DNA of 42,686 nucleotides, taken from NCBI GenBank assembly GCA_900617975.1, contig UZAE01012214.1, forward strand, positions 5,483 through 48,168, in the 5' to 3' direction. This document shows, piece after piece, positions 33,086 through 42,686 of the stretch. The notes under the pieces were generated by a model that saw only the letters and a list, made by a program, of their open reading frames with translations, was not told where the DNA came from and did not search any database. How positions within the stretch are numbered: position 1 is the first letter of the stretch; every line of letters starts with the position of its first letter. The translations under genes and the position numbers were made by a program. Source of the DNA: Rodentolepis nana. Lineage: Eukaryota; Platyhelminthes; Cestoda; Cyclophyllidea; Hymenolepididae.

Positions 33086-33417
33086 ACTTCTTCTCTGTTA
33101 GATTGATCGCCTATCGACATGGACATCGTGTAGGGATTAATGTTGGCCTGCGTTTGTTAGCTAAAACAGAGGGCAGTCAACCGTTGCGTGCAGCCATTCA
33201 AATGAACTTTGATTATCTGAACACAACTGCCTCAATAGCAGATACGCGGACGTCCACAATGAATGCAGTTCTTGCAGCCGCAGCTCCTGGGATGATTTTA
33301 AGAGATAATGCAGCGACGACGAAGAAAAAGAGTGTGGAGGAGGAAAGTGGTAATCAGGGTGGGGATTACAGAGATGTTGGAGTCCTCTATCTTATGGATT
33401 TTGGTACAGAATGCTGA
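28095..33417 (+). CDS. DCTN4: Dynactin subunit 4 (p62)
   Basis: DCTN4 sits in the pointed-end complex of dynactin, the cofactor of cytoplasmic dynein. The exons I place are 28095-28535, 29259-29357, 29492-29503, 29706-29722, 29806-29918, 32206-32708, 32898-33007 and 33102-33417, in total 1611 nt or 536 residues. The zinc-binding cysteine pairs are clear: [31 protein letters not shown] and, after the long intron, [26 protein letters not shown] and [12 protein letters not shown] match the human protein closely. The C-terminal part has FQDDDPKLIAYR. Two tiny exons (12 and 17 nt, giving SHLA and TIFKL) are placed by phase and by likeness to human STLAGLSLK; the donor after the second is weak. The long intron (2287 bp) carries two repeat copies. 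Confidence 0.92.
30066..30388 (-). mobile_element. SINE-like element copy in the long DCTN4 intron
   Basis: The 17 bp CGCTTACACCAATATTT is repeated exactly at 30049-30065 and 30389-30405, on both sides of the element. This is the clearest target duplication in the window. The copy is antisense to DCTN4. Confidence 0.93.
31796..31895 (-). mobile_element. Truncated SINE-like element copy next to an undetermined base
   Basis: Only the head 100 bp of the family is present, from AGTNTGAAGTCAGAAG to CTATCTCACCCC. The rest stops at about 31796, and an N stands at 31799. The missing part is the 3' tail in element sense, which is not the end usually lost during retroposition. Confidence 0.82.
31906..31936. 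repeat. GT microsatellite in a DCTN4 intron
   Basis: About 15 GT units start ten bases after the truncated repeat copy. Confidence 0.95.
33043..33085. repeat. CTAT tetranucleotide microsatellite in the last DCTN4 intron
   Basis: About ten CTAT units lie directly upstream of the acceptor at 33101 in an intron of only 94 nt. Length changes would alter the branch-point to acceptor region. Confidence 0.95.
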
Positions 33418-34756
33418 GGCGATGTGATTTTATTGAGCTGGGCCCTTTTTTGATTTCATTTTTTTTTGTTGAAGAAATTTTATCGGTTATGCTTTTTGGT
33501 CATAATATATAATCACTGCAAATTTTTCACTGACTATATTTGTTATAATTTTTGGCTCTTTGAACATAAACATCAGGCAACATGTCATCAAGTCGTGCAT
33601 ATTTTGAAATTAATCTCTTTGTATCTGATCAGATATATTATATATGGTATAAAATTGAACTCTAGACGCCATTGTATTGGAACTCCTCGAAAGTAGGTAT
33701 TGGCTGGAGAATAACGCGTAAGATTTAATTATTGGGATTCTGAATAAAAAGGATTGGAAATGATCTTAAGAGAAGTATCGCATTATTTATTATCATGAGT
33801 AGAAAAGACACTAGGCGATGATGCTGAACCAAGGCTAAAATTAAATTTAATTCATTGGAGAATGAAACTGGAAATTGACTAAATAAATGCATTTTAAGAA
33901 TAAAAATACTCAATCAATTAAGCGAACCAATCTAGTGATAATACGAGGCATGATATTATCGGGGTTTTCCGAAAATCTGAACAGGGTGGTTAAATTCAAA
34001 ACTCCATTTCGTGGAACAATTTTTGGAACCAAATAACCGCAATTAAGTGCCCATGGGGGATGATGCAGAAGTAAAGTATTTTACCTAAGAATGTATAAAT
34101 ATAAATTTATAATGCTTCCTAATGTGTCTAGTGAAAGCCTGTTATGCATGCAGAATGACTTATCCTGAATGGGGTGAGTCAAACTTCAATTCCAAATGGA
34201 GAAATGTTGTAAGTCTACTTTATACCTTTAACACAAAATAATCGCGGACTTACGGAAAACATCGGCAATCTAATTATAGACCATTATCTAAATTTAGTGC
34301 CAGAAAAGTCGTATGACAAGCCATAAAAATATGCTTCATCCAGTTACCTTTTGAAAGACAAAATAAATTAAAGACTTTTCTTCTTGTAAATTTAAAATCT
34401 CTTTCTCCATATGTCCATAACTGAATGCAAAAAGTTACCCCAATTTTAAACTATCGGGGATTTTCCCATAAAACGAGGCTATATTACATTGGATTTATAC
34501 CATTTGCGTAAAAATAAAAAAATGTTTGGCTGATTAGGAGTCAATTGAAGGTGCTAACCTCCTATTCTCCTTTACTACAAATAAAATATATAAATATAGT
34601 TCACTAATCAAAATAGGTTATGATATTTGAAACTTAATTCATTAGCATAAATTGTTGTCAATTTTTACTTAACGTTCATTTGTAACCAATTTGGCTTATA
34701 ATTAATCCTATAAATAGGGCGTAATACGATTGGTTTCTGGTAGTCTATTTTACATC
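33418..34756. other. Intergenic, DCTN4 to the C18orf32 homologue
   Basis: AT-rich sequence. An AATAAA at 33743-33748 could end DCTN4 transcripts. I see no gene. An acceptor-like TATAAATAG near 34718 may start the 5' UTR exon of the next gene. Confidence 0.5.
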
Positions 34757-35085
34757 ATGGTTTGCGTTCCTTGTCTGTTTGTACCATTCTTCCTGTGGAT
34801 ATTTCACAGATTTATTCTTCCGCTTCTGTTACCCTTTTTCCCCAGTCTTCGTGAAAAACTGGGCTACCATCCCGCAGTAGAAGCAAATGATGTATGTGAT
34901 ATTAAGTTATTTTGCCATTATTTCATTTCTTGACTAATTGAATTAAATCTGTGTTTTGGTAAATTTTGAAGAAAACTAATCAAACGGAGTCAGGTTCGAT
35001 TTCATCTGAAGCTGTGATAACACCAGTAAGTTGGCTTTCATATATCACTTTCTGTTTTTAGAATGAGGAAAAAAAGGATCTATGA
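34757..35085 (+). CDS. C18orf32: C18orf32 homologue (UPF0729 family), small membrane-anchored protein
   Basis: Three exons (34757-34891, 34972-35025, 35062-35085) give a 70-residue protein; human C18orf32 has 76. The N-terminus MVCVPCLFVPFFLWIFHRF matches human MVCIPCIVIPVLLWIYKKF, with a hydrophobic helix, two cysteines and basic residues, followed by a Pro/Leu-rich stretch. The C-terminus TPNEEKKDL resembles the human acidic-lysine end. The family is reported in the ER and lipid droplets; its biochemical role is not established. Introns are 80 and only 36 nt. The 36-nt intron is supported by the matching C-terminus, and by an AATAAA 54 bases after the stop. Confidence 0.88.
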
Positions 35086-35138
35086 TTAAAGACATTGTTA
35101 GTTTTGTGTCTCATTATCTTCTTTGGTTTGTATATCTA

Positions 35139-35144
35139 AATAAA
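35139..35144 (+). terminator. Polyadenylation signal AATAAA of the C18orf32 homologue
   Basis: A perfect AATAAA lies 54 bases after the stop, which supports ending the gene at 35085. Confidence 0.55.
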
Positions 35145-35543
35145 ATACAAATTAATCTTTTCAGCAATTTTCAGTTGATATTTAATTCTTTTCTTTTTCG
35201 CAAATCGTAATTTTCATTTTTATTGTTGCTAGTTTACCGGTTGTGTGGTTGTAGGGTTAACAGACACACGTGAACCGTCCTCGTATATTGATGAATTAGG
35301 TCTAGTTTTTTATACGCAAACAGAAGTTCGGGGGGGGGGGCAATGCTTTTTGGTGGTTGTGAATCCGGTTAATTCCGGGGGTAGATGGCTAATGCTTGAT
35401 TGCTTTTTATTTGATATTTTGCTCTAAACGTATAAAAGATAGGGTGCGGTAGGCCACATTGATCGTGAAAGCCTCCCAGATAATTTATGAAACCACTTTG
35501 CAATACCCATATTAAGTATATTGTTAGCCTCCTCAGTGAATAT

Positions 35544-36279
35544 TTATTTGTTTCAAATAGCAGGCGTTATGATAGTTATCATGGGGTGTGCGATAGACTT
35601 TCCTCCACGTGGTGCACCCTGGGTAACGTATGCTCATACGGCAAAAAAGTCTATTAACCGGCAGTTGACATCCCATACGGCAAAAAATCTATTAACCGGC
35701 AGTTGACTTCAAACTACCATGACCCCACTGTATGACTAACTACCATGACCACACTGTATGGCATATTCGACCACTTCTCTGTATGCATATTTGACCACTT
35801 ACACAGTACTACATCACACTTTTTCTCTAAATTTTCAACCTTCGTCTTTGAAACACTCTTCAGTTCCCCTCCTCTCGACATTTTTTCAATTTGATGTTCC
35901 TTCCCATGAAGCCTGAAATATGCTACTTTGATGAACCTTCCCTCTGTGAAGCCCGTAGCACTAAAGGGCTAATGATAACCATCAAAACGCCTGCCATTTT
36001 ATATAAATAAATAAATGATAGTTATCATTAACCATTTAGCTGACTTTGGGAAAAATTCGAGAGGGGGGGGGGTTGGAAAGAACAGTGATTCGCGGATGTA
36101 AAGGGACAAATGGACACAAATGCAGAGAAAAGATGAGTACTTTCGAAGTGGACGAATTTGACATACAGTGGGGACATGGTAGTTTGAAGTGAAAAGTCAA
36201 CTTCTGGTTTATAGACTTTTTTGCAGTATGCGTGTACGCTGCCCAGGGTGTACTACGTGGAGGTAAGCCTATCGCGCAT
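35544..36279 (-). mobile_element. Outer SINE-like element, split by a second copy
   Basis: Parts 35544-35582 and 36015-36279 together make one copy in - sense. Its own target duplication is CCTCCTCAGTGAATAT at 35528-35543 against CCTCCTCATTGAATAT at 36280-36295, one mismatch in 16. It is older than the inserted copy. Confidence 0.88.
35583..36014 (+). mobile_element. Inner SINE-like element, inserted into another copy
   Basis: A second copy on the + strand starts GGGGTGTGCGATAGACTT and ends TATATAAATAAATAA. The 14 bp ATGATAGTTATCAT is exactly duplicated at 35569-35582 and 36015-36028, and this target lies inside the outer copy. Internal segments are doubled: the GGCAAAAAA..CTATTAACC unit near 35638-35706, and ACTACCATGACC plus CACTGTATG near 35713-35760. 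Confidence 0.92.
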
Positions 36280-38663
36280 CCTCCTCATTGAATATCAGAT
36301 CTGTACCTACCTTTTATTGGCATATTGACTTCCGCGCCAAATTGGTACAAGGTAATAGTTTTTTCGTATTTATAATTTTTCTTGCGATTGCTTTTATGCT
36401 TATTCTTGAATGGTATTTCACAGGATAATGTTCATAGACCTATTTAACTTCATTGTTCTTTTATATATTGAACACGTGAACCTAATGCACAGATCTCAGA
36501 CCTCAATCAACAAATACCTGTTTTGAGTTTTCTCACCAATAAAATTCCGACTTGCCGATATGCCGTTTAATCAATTCCAGCTTAAAACTATTTATACACA
36601 AAATAGGTAGCTGTGTTTCTATCAGCCGGACATGAGGTTTTCTTTGGAAGCGATTGTTATGTTACCCCATTGGCGGATCGGACATTAAATAAAGCCCTCG
36701 CTATCTCCTTTATAATAAGTAATCTTTTCCTGATGATATTTTTTCAGAGGTTTCTTATCAAAAATACAAGTGGGACTAGGACCTCCTGCCGTATTTGGAC
36801 CTGCTATGAAGTTTATGCTCATCAGTTACTATTCAATTCGTCGAAGGGTGTTGCAAGTTCAATTGATAGAAAAACACACCATGGAACGTAGAAATATGCA
36901 AAATTGAAAATTCACATTTCCCGGGCTCGTTGTACTGTACAAGATTTCCAAGTTTATAGGTTTCAGATGCGCTGTAGTAATAACTCTAACTATATCATAT
37001 GCAGCTTAATTCCGTATAATTTATTTAAGCGTGATCCTCATTTATCGACAATAAATGCATCAAAGATTTCCTAATTTGCTGTCTAATTTGATATTTTTCT
37101 CAATCACCTCGTTGACTCATTATGAATTATCTTCCAACTCTTTGTAAACCCTATACTCATTCTCTTCTAGTGAATTGCATTAAGCTTATTCGATTACGTT
37201 CATATTATTATAACAGCTATTCATGCGGTATTTAAACAATTATCTTATTTTAGTTAACCTCCCCGAATAACCACAAATTCCAGTATACAGTAAAAGTAGC
37301 AAACAACTTGCCAACTTTCGCTCGAAAAAATTTTATAATATCCCAAAGAACAGCATTTTCTTTAAAAAATATCGCCTGGTGTATTTCCGACATTACATGA
37401 ATTTAGCAAAATAAACCGCTTTTAGATCGTGAATTATGCTATATTGAGTTTTTAGCTATCCTGTTTGCTTTGAAAATCTTATTCATTAATTTACTCTTAA
37501 TAAAACGGAAGGTTAATGTTATAATCACCTATCTAATTAAGATTGATATATTATTAATTCATCAAAGCAGGGTATCCATGTAACCTTGGTTAGGTTATTT
37601 AAATGAAATTAAAGCTGTCAAAGTGTCCAAAAGAAGAAAATCTATGTGCAATATTAAAAATCGTATACATTTACGACTTTAAAACCATTTATAGATTTAG
37701 CATTTGCAATATAGAAGAATATTTTACTGCTATTTAGATCAGTCAACGGTTGAGGCTATTTACGAATTTGATTCAAAATCACACGATTGGCTGGAAGGTA
37801 ATCCAGAAGGTAATGTAATTGGAAATTTGATCTCCAGACTACCAACTGCAATTCATTTTCAGCAACGGCGCAAGGGCGTTTAAAACCGGAAATCATGGTG
37901 ATACGTTTGATAAGATACACTTTGTGCTTTAACTCTTAAACATCCGAAATATACTTATAGTAATATCACTTGGTGGTTCCATAAATTGAATAATTGAAAA
38001 GTGCAAAAATAAACACAATCCATAAAACAACCAAATAGATCCTCTCAAAAAAGGAAAATTTTAAATGCAAAGAGAAATTTAATGAAGAAATAAAAGCAAT
38101 TACACTTTTTTATCACAAGTAGAATGGAACTACTTAGTAGAAGTGAATGATAAATTTAAAAAAATTGATAAGTTATAATCAATAGCAATAATTGGAAACG
38201 TGAATATCGCAAAAAATAACATGATTAAAATATTAAACATCAGACACTTTAACATGAAATAATTGATTTCTTTCTATTTCAAATTTGGTTGCATTAATGC
38301 AAGATAGGTTTAAACTAAAACTCAATTAGTAACGTATTCTAATGATATGAAGGAATTTAAACCCGCAACAATAATTTAGAATGGACATTTATTTTGCGTT
38401 TAGACAAGTTATGTTCATATTTATGTTCAACCTATGTCAAAAATTTTAAATGGCTTTATGTTGTATGCATTAGATAAAATAAATAAAAGTAAACATAAAA
38501 TAAATAGTATTTATTCCTAAATTGCGGGAAATAAATAAGCATCGAATTTTATAAACACATACATATTGTTTGAGCGCGCGCTACTTTCACTCAGTTCATG
38601 CTTCTCGTTCTTGGTTGGTATGTTGATTTCTTTCCGTTCTATTTTGATTCTTTAGACAAGAAA

Positions 38664-39228
38664 ATGCAATCTAAGGATGCAGCTCGTCTGGAAAGAATTC
38701 AGGCCTTGAAACCTCTTTCCGAGCAGACTCGTATTGGTGGTAAAGGTACTGCACGCAGAAAGAGGAAGGTAGTTCATAAAACTGCCGCTACTGATGACAA
38801 GAAGCTTCAAGCAACTCTTAAGAAGCTTGGAATTAACTGCATTCCTTCCATTGAGGAGGTTAACATGTACAAAGCTGACGGAACAATGCTTCACTTTAAA
38901 AATCCTAGGGTTCAAGCCTCACCCCAGGCTAACCTTTTCACTGTTACTGGTCTTGCCGAAAATAAAAGTAAGGTTATACAAACTTCTTTGGTAATATTTT
39001 AAGGTCTTAATGATCTGTTTCCAAACATGATGAGTCAATTTGAGACAGCAAAGCAACGTCTTTCCAAAATGTCAGGTATGTTTTAGTTTCGCCTCTGAGT
39101 TTGGTTTCATTTACCTTTTATTGTTAATTTTAATTTTAGAAACTGCTCAAGATGAGAACGAAGAAGCCGCTGATGACGATGATGTTCCCGATCTTGTTGC
39201 TGATTTCGAAGAGACTGCAAAAGAATAG
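38664..39228 (+). CDS. BTF3: BTF3 / NAC-beta, nascent polypeptide-associated complex subunit
   Basis: NAC-beta pairs with NAC-alpha on the ribosome, near the exit tunnel, and sorts nascent chains. Three exons (38664-38967, 39004-39075, 39140-39228) give 154 residues (human short form 162). The NAC domain is clear: [19 protein letters not shown] with the ribosome-binding RRK(x)KK-like motif, [38 protein letters not shown] and [14 protein letters not shown]. The tail is acidic and ends [14 protein letters not shown]. The ATG at 38664 follows an acceptor (TTGATTCTTTAG), so a 5' UTR exon or a leader probably precedes it. The first coding intron is only 36 nt. A pyrimidine-rich block (CTACTTTCACTC, 38581-38592) could be the start site, as in translation-related genes. 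Confidence 0.96.
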
Positions 39229-39272
39229 AATGTGCTAATAGTGCATTTACAACTTATGATACTGTCAGTTTT

Positions 39273-39278
39273 AATAAA
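39273..39278 (+). terminator. Polyadenylation signal AATAAA of BTF3
   Basis: AATAAA lies 45 bases after the BTF3 stop. Confidence 0.65.
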
Positions 39279-42200
39279 ATAATCTCTGATACTTTTTGGT
39301 TTTTGAATAGCTATTTGTTCTTTATTGTCCGGTTTATTTAGATACATTGACTTGGTCTAATTTCGATTCATGTTCTAGTCGCAGGTTAATTTCATGTAAT
39401 TTTCTGTATTGTAATCCATTCATAAACTTCGGTTTCTGAACTGGTTGTTTGTGGTATTTGTAATTAAAAATATCGTGTTTTTGGATTTGTTTATAATGTT
39501 ATTGAATTGATACAAATTAAATGCCCTTTGGCCCTATATTTTTACTTTCCTTTTAATAGTTCATTTCTTTGGATCTGTTGTCTATATAAGTTACAAATCC
39601 ATTACAATTCAAATTTTAATTGCTTTGAAGTTTATATATTTTTAAATAATTTCATTATTATGTGAGTTGCAAACTAACTTTTGTTGAGGAATTATTGGCT
39701 TATTCAGCTTGCTGTTGCGCTACTGCGTCATGGGAGGCTTGATTTGCGAATGCTCGCTCTGAATGCGTCATAACAAAGTTCAAAGCCTCTAATATTGCCT
39801 ATAATGAAGTTTATACAAAAAACGTCACTGCAGAGTAACGGATTTCTATTTCTGAATTTAATTCATCCGGCCCTAAATATAGGTGTTAGAACTAGGCGTC
39901 TAGAAGTTGTTTCCAGTGGTTTAATTTATTCTATATTGGCGTTTTGGTCTACTGTGTTGTCTTATGTAAAACAGGCCGTTCGAAGTCATTTGACGTTTTA
40001 TTGATTCAGAGAAAAACCGGGTGTTGACAGTTGGGTCTACATATATGCGAAAGTGCAACTTCAGTTGTCTTAATTAACGCAAATTATAATTCATTCTTAT
40101 TTACTTTCATTAGTTGCAACTTTTAGTCCTGGAATTCATCCTGGGTGACACCTTGTTAAGTTATTCAATTTCTTTGAATTAGTTTACTTAAAATATATAA
40201 GTAGTAATATTTATGCGCATAATAAAGTATGGAGGCGTTGTGGATAAAAAACTCTTACTGTGCATTTCCTCAATTAATTAAGGAATGAGGGTGTATAAAA
40301 GGCTTCGTGAAGTTATGCGGTTCATTTTGTCTGAGCTATGAATTAGTTTTACTCTGCCGACAATTGTGTTCTGGTTAGATGCACGAGCTAACACGATTGT
40401 CAGTAATGATTCCCACCAAGTTCTTGTGAAAAATCCAATTTCCGATTTTGGTAAAATCGATATCATTCGACTTTCTAAAATTGCGGGAGAAGCTTCTGAG
40501 ATCTAGACGTCATGAACATCACAGCGGAGTGTGTGTCAAGTTGTTCATCCATTAAGTTTGCAACAGATGAGATGAAAAATGGGCGAACTTGGCGTGGGTA
40601 GCCGAAATGGTAGACTCGCGAGTAGTAACCTAAAGTCCATATGGGCTTAAGGTAGGATTGAAGTGCTTGAGATGAATGTGTCACACATATAAGCAATTTA
40701 AAAAAAATTAGTGGCATTATTTAATTAATTCAATTAAGTACAATGGACATTCACTTACAAATTAATTAAGTGAAAGTGCTTTTCCTCTGAACAGTGCACT
40801 CCTCATCTGGTACTTATATTGCAGTTATTTAAAGTCCATAATTCGTATTTCACGTTAAAAGTACTACCTTTTGCTTACGTTTATTTTCAATTTGTCATAG
40901 ACAGGACTCCAATAATTTAATCTCTAGCTTGACTAACGTCCACAATCGGTTCGCGTTTACATTTTAATGTACCAATTACAGCCTGATAATTAACGAGTCA
41001 GAAATTTCCATTTTTTCTGTTCCCCATTTTTCATTAGAATGCATTCAAGGTGGCCCAAATTACTAATAATCAATTTCTACACTATGTGTGTGAACAGGAT
41101 AGAAAACATATTGAATGCCCACAGATCTCACACTAGAAGTAAGAATGGTAATCGAAATCAAATTAAGTTATTGATTACAATAATAGACAAGATGGAATGA
41201 GACGAAGATGGCAGGAAAGACGTAGAAGAGGAGGAAAGATAGAAAGGTGGACTTAGAAGCACAAAGCCTGGAAATGAGGTGGAGCATATCTCAGCTGATC
41301 GACCTTCGGTGGCTTAATCCGTGCTCACAATAGTCTTCTTATTCGCCAACTATTCCCTCTTGTTGGCTTTCCAATTAAAATCAGCACCAAATAAAAATAA
41401 GAATTTAAATACTTAAGTAAAATAACTACAACACCGTGTTTCTTTCGTTTTGAAAAATAGCATCCTTTTGTGGCATCTTCAACCCTTAACACCTAGATAC
41501 ATTCTTTCAATACCTTCTATCCAATCAATTTCCATTTCTACTTCTTGTTGTGAACAAAGATGGGGAACACAACTAACCACTGTAAGTCATTGTCGAAGAA
41601 CTATTGTGGTATCTCAAGGTGAAAACGATTTTCTTCATACTTTTGCTCAATGCTGATGTGAAACCTGTGGAGCTGGCTTACTCGTTGATAAGTTTGATAT
41701 ATCTATTCGATATTGCTGAATTTGCCTTCTTGCTTGTGTTCTCCTCATAAGTGAAGAATACCACGTAGATTGATGACAAATTGCACAATTGATTGAGAAA
41801 TGCTTTCCATGAGGGTATTTCGGCAACTTTTCTCTAGTTAACCTTACTGAATGAGATTACATCAAAGATTGGTCATTGTACTACAAAGTAATGGTACATA
41901 AATGTCTTGGGAAGAATCGAACATTCCCACTTTTCCCATAAGTCCCTAACACCTGTGAAGGCAAAGTTTGGCAGAGAAGTTGAACTTCGAGGGTTTGGAT
42001 TTTGGCGCAAAAGTACTGTCAGAGTTGACGAAGATGCGAGGTGGCTACCTAGCAGTTTTCAAAAGTCAACTCAAATTTACAGCAACCTTTAGCTTCCACT
42101 TGCACTACCGGATGAAGAAATATAAAACAACATGAGTTGGTTGTAATGCACAGGTGCCAGCAAACATACACCTAAGTTGTGAAAAAGAGGGTCATCGCTG

Positions 42201-42686
42201 ATAGAATTGAAAAAGTAAGGTGACGAACTATTTCTTGAAGTCAATTGTATGTGGATGGAACTTGTGGAGGTAAAAGGTTAATTTTATAAAGTGCACACAC
42301 ATAGTAATAAAATGGACAGATGATCTACGATTTGCGAAATTCAAAATTTTAGCGTTTATTTCCGAAGAAATTGATGCAAGTTGACTCGCGGCTTCCAAAC
42401 TGGTGATATTATAACGACATAGAAGGCTTCTCTAAATGCCCTTGGAAATAATTTGGAGGCAGGAATGGAATGCTAATAAGTATGTACATAAGAGCAAGCT
42501 CCATCACAACCCATTTTCAAATGATATATGAAGAACCACGCCGTTTCAGGCACACTTGTTTACTCTCCCCCCTCTTCAATCTAACCCCCCCCCTCCCTCC
42601 ACCGCCCCCCCCCACCCACCCACCCACCCAATATCATACTTAAGTTTGCGTGTTCTGCTCCACTCTATTATCTGTATTGACTACAA
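39279..42686. other. Gene-poor right end of the window
   Basis: No gene could be recognised in 3.4 kb. Open frames at 39795-40004, 41450-41656 and 41907-42092 (+) and 40475-40717 (-) lack family likeness. A weak tRNA-Leu-like stretch lies near 40590-40672, and a long C-rich tract ends the window. Confidence 0.5.
42584..42629. repeat. C-rich tract, G-quadruplex-forming on the - strand
   Basis: Runs of C separated by single T, A or G, followed by CCCA repeats. On the - strand this gives more than four G runs with short loops. Confidence 0.85.

Larger units (their letters stand above)
35086..38655. other. Intergenic, C18orf32 homologue to BTF3
   Basis: It contains a nested pair of SINE-like elements (35544-36279) and G runs. 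About 2 kb of very AT-rich sequence (36300-38560) shows no recognisable gene. The short frames at 35245-35427 and 36613-36891 do not match known proteins. Confidence 0.55.

Noticed and set aside
35233..35427. Third exon of the C18orf32 homologue starting at 35233
   Set aside because: It would add about 64 unrelated residues. The exon 35062-35085 restores the family's length and acidic-lysine end and is followed by AATAAA.
1..42686. CRISPR arrays, bacterial operons or prophage
   Set aside because: The window is clearly eukaryotic with spliceosomal introns, and no spaced short direct repeats were seen.

Overview
The window is animal nuclear DNA and carries eight intron-containing or compact eukaryotic genes: Dicer (3' half), LYRM4/ISD11, a CUEDC2-like gene, STT3B, bystin, dynactin subunit 4, a C18orf32 homologue and BTF3/NAC-beta. 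A PAZ-containing Dicer, DCTN4, CUEDC2 and C18orf32 together point to a metazoan. I infer a parasitic flatworm, probably a tapeworm. The clues are AT-rich introns, several introns of only 35-36 nt, a tightly packed gene pair that looks trans-spliced, and a busy small retroposon family. The phylum is an inference and is not proven by the sequence.

Layout, left to right: Dicer C-terminal half, + strand, 188-6951 (PAZ, RNase IIIa, RNase IIIb, dsRBD); a 2.2 kb gap with an LTR-like block and a repeat copy; LYRM4 (9185-9433) followed 108 bp later by the CUEDC2-like gene (9542-12191); a 5 kb gene-poor stretch; STT3B (17151-23094); bystin on the - strand (24726-26757); DCTN4 on the + strand (28095-33417); the C18orf32 homologue (34757-35085); BTF3 (38664-39228); and 3.4 kb with no recognisable gene up to a C-rich right edge.

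These are housekeeping functions: small-RNA processing, mitochondrial Fe-S assembly, N-glycosylation, 40S ribosome biogenesis, dynein-dynactin transport and co-translational NAC. They do not form a pathway. I joined exons by splice consensus, matching phase and family alignment. Every joined model keeps an open frame to its stop.

The most notable non-genic content is an apparently uncharacterised SINE-like family of about 300 bp. There are nine copies plus one fragment, and several are flanked by 10-19 bp target-site duplications. One copy is inserted inside another, and two copies carry internal tandem duplications. All copies inside + strand genes lie antisense to their host gene.
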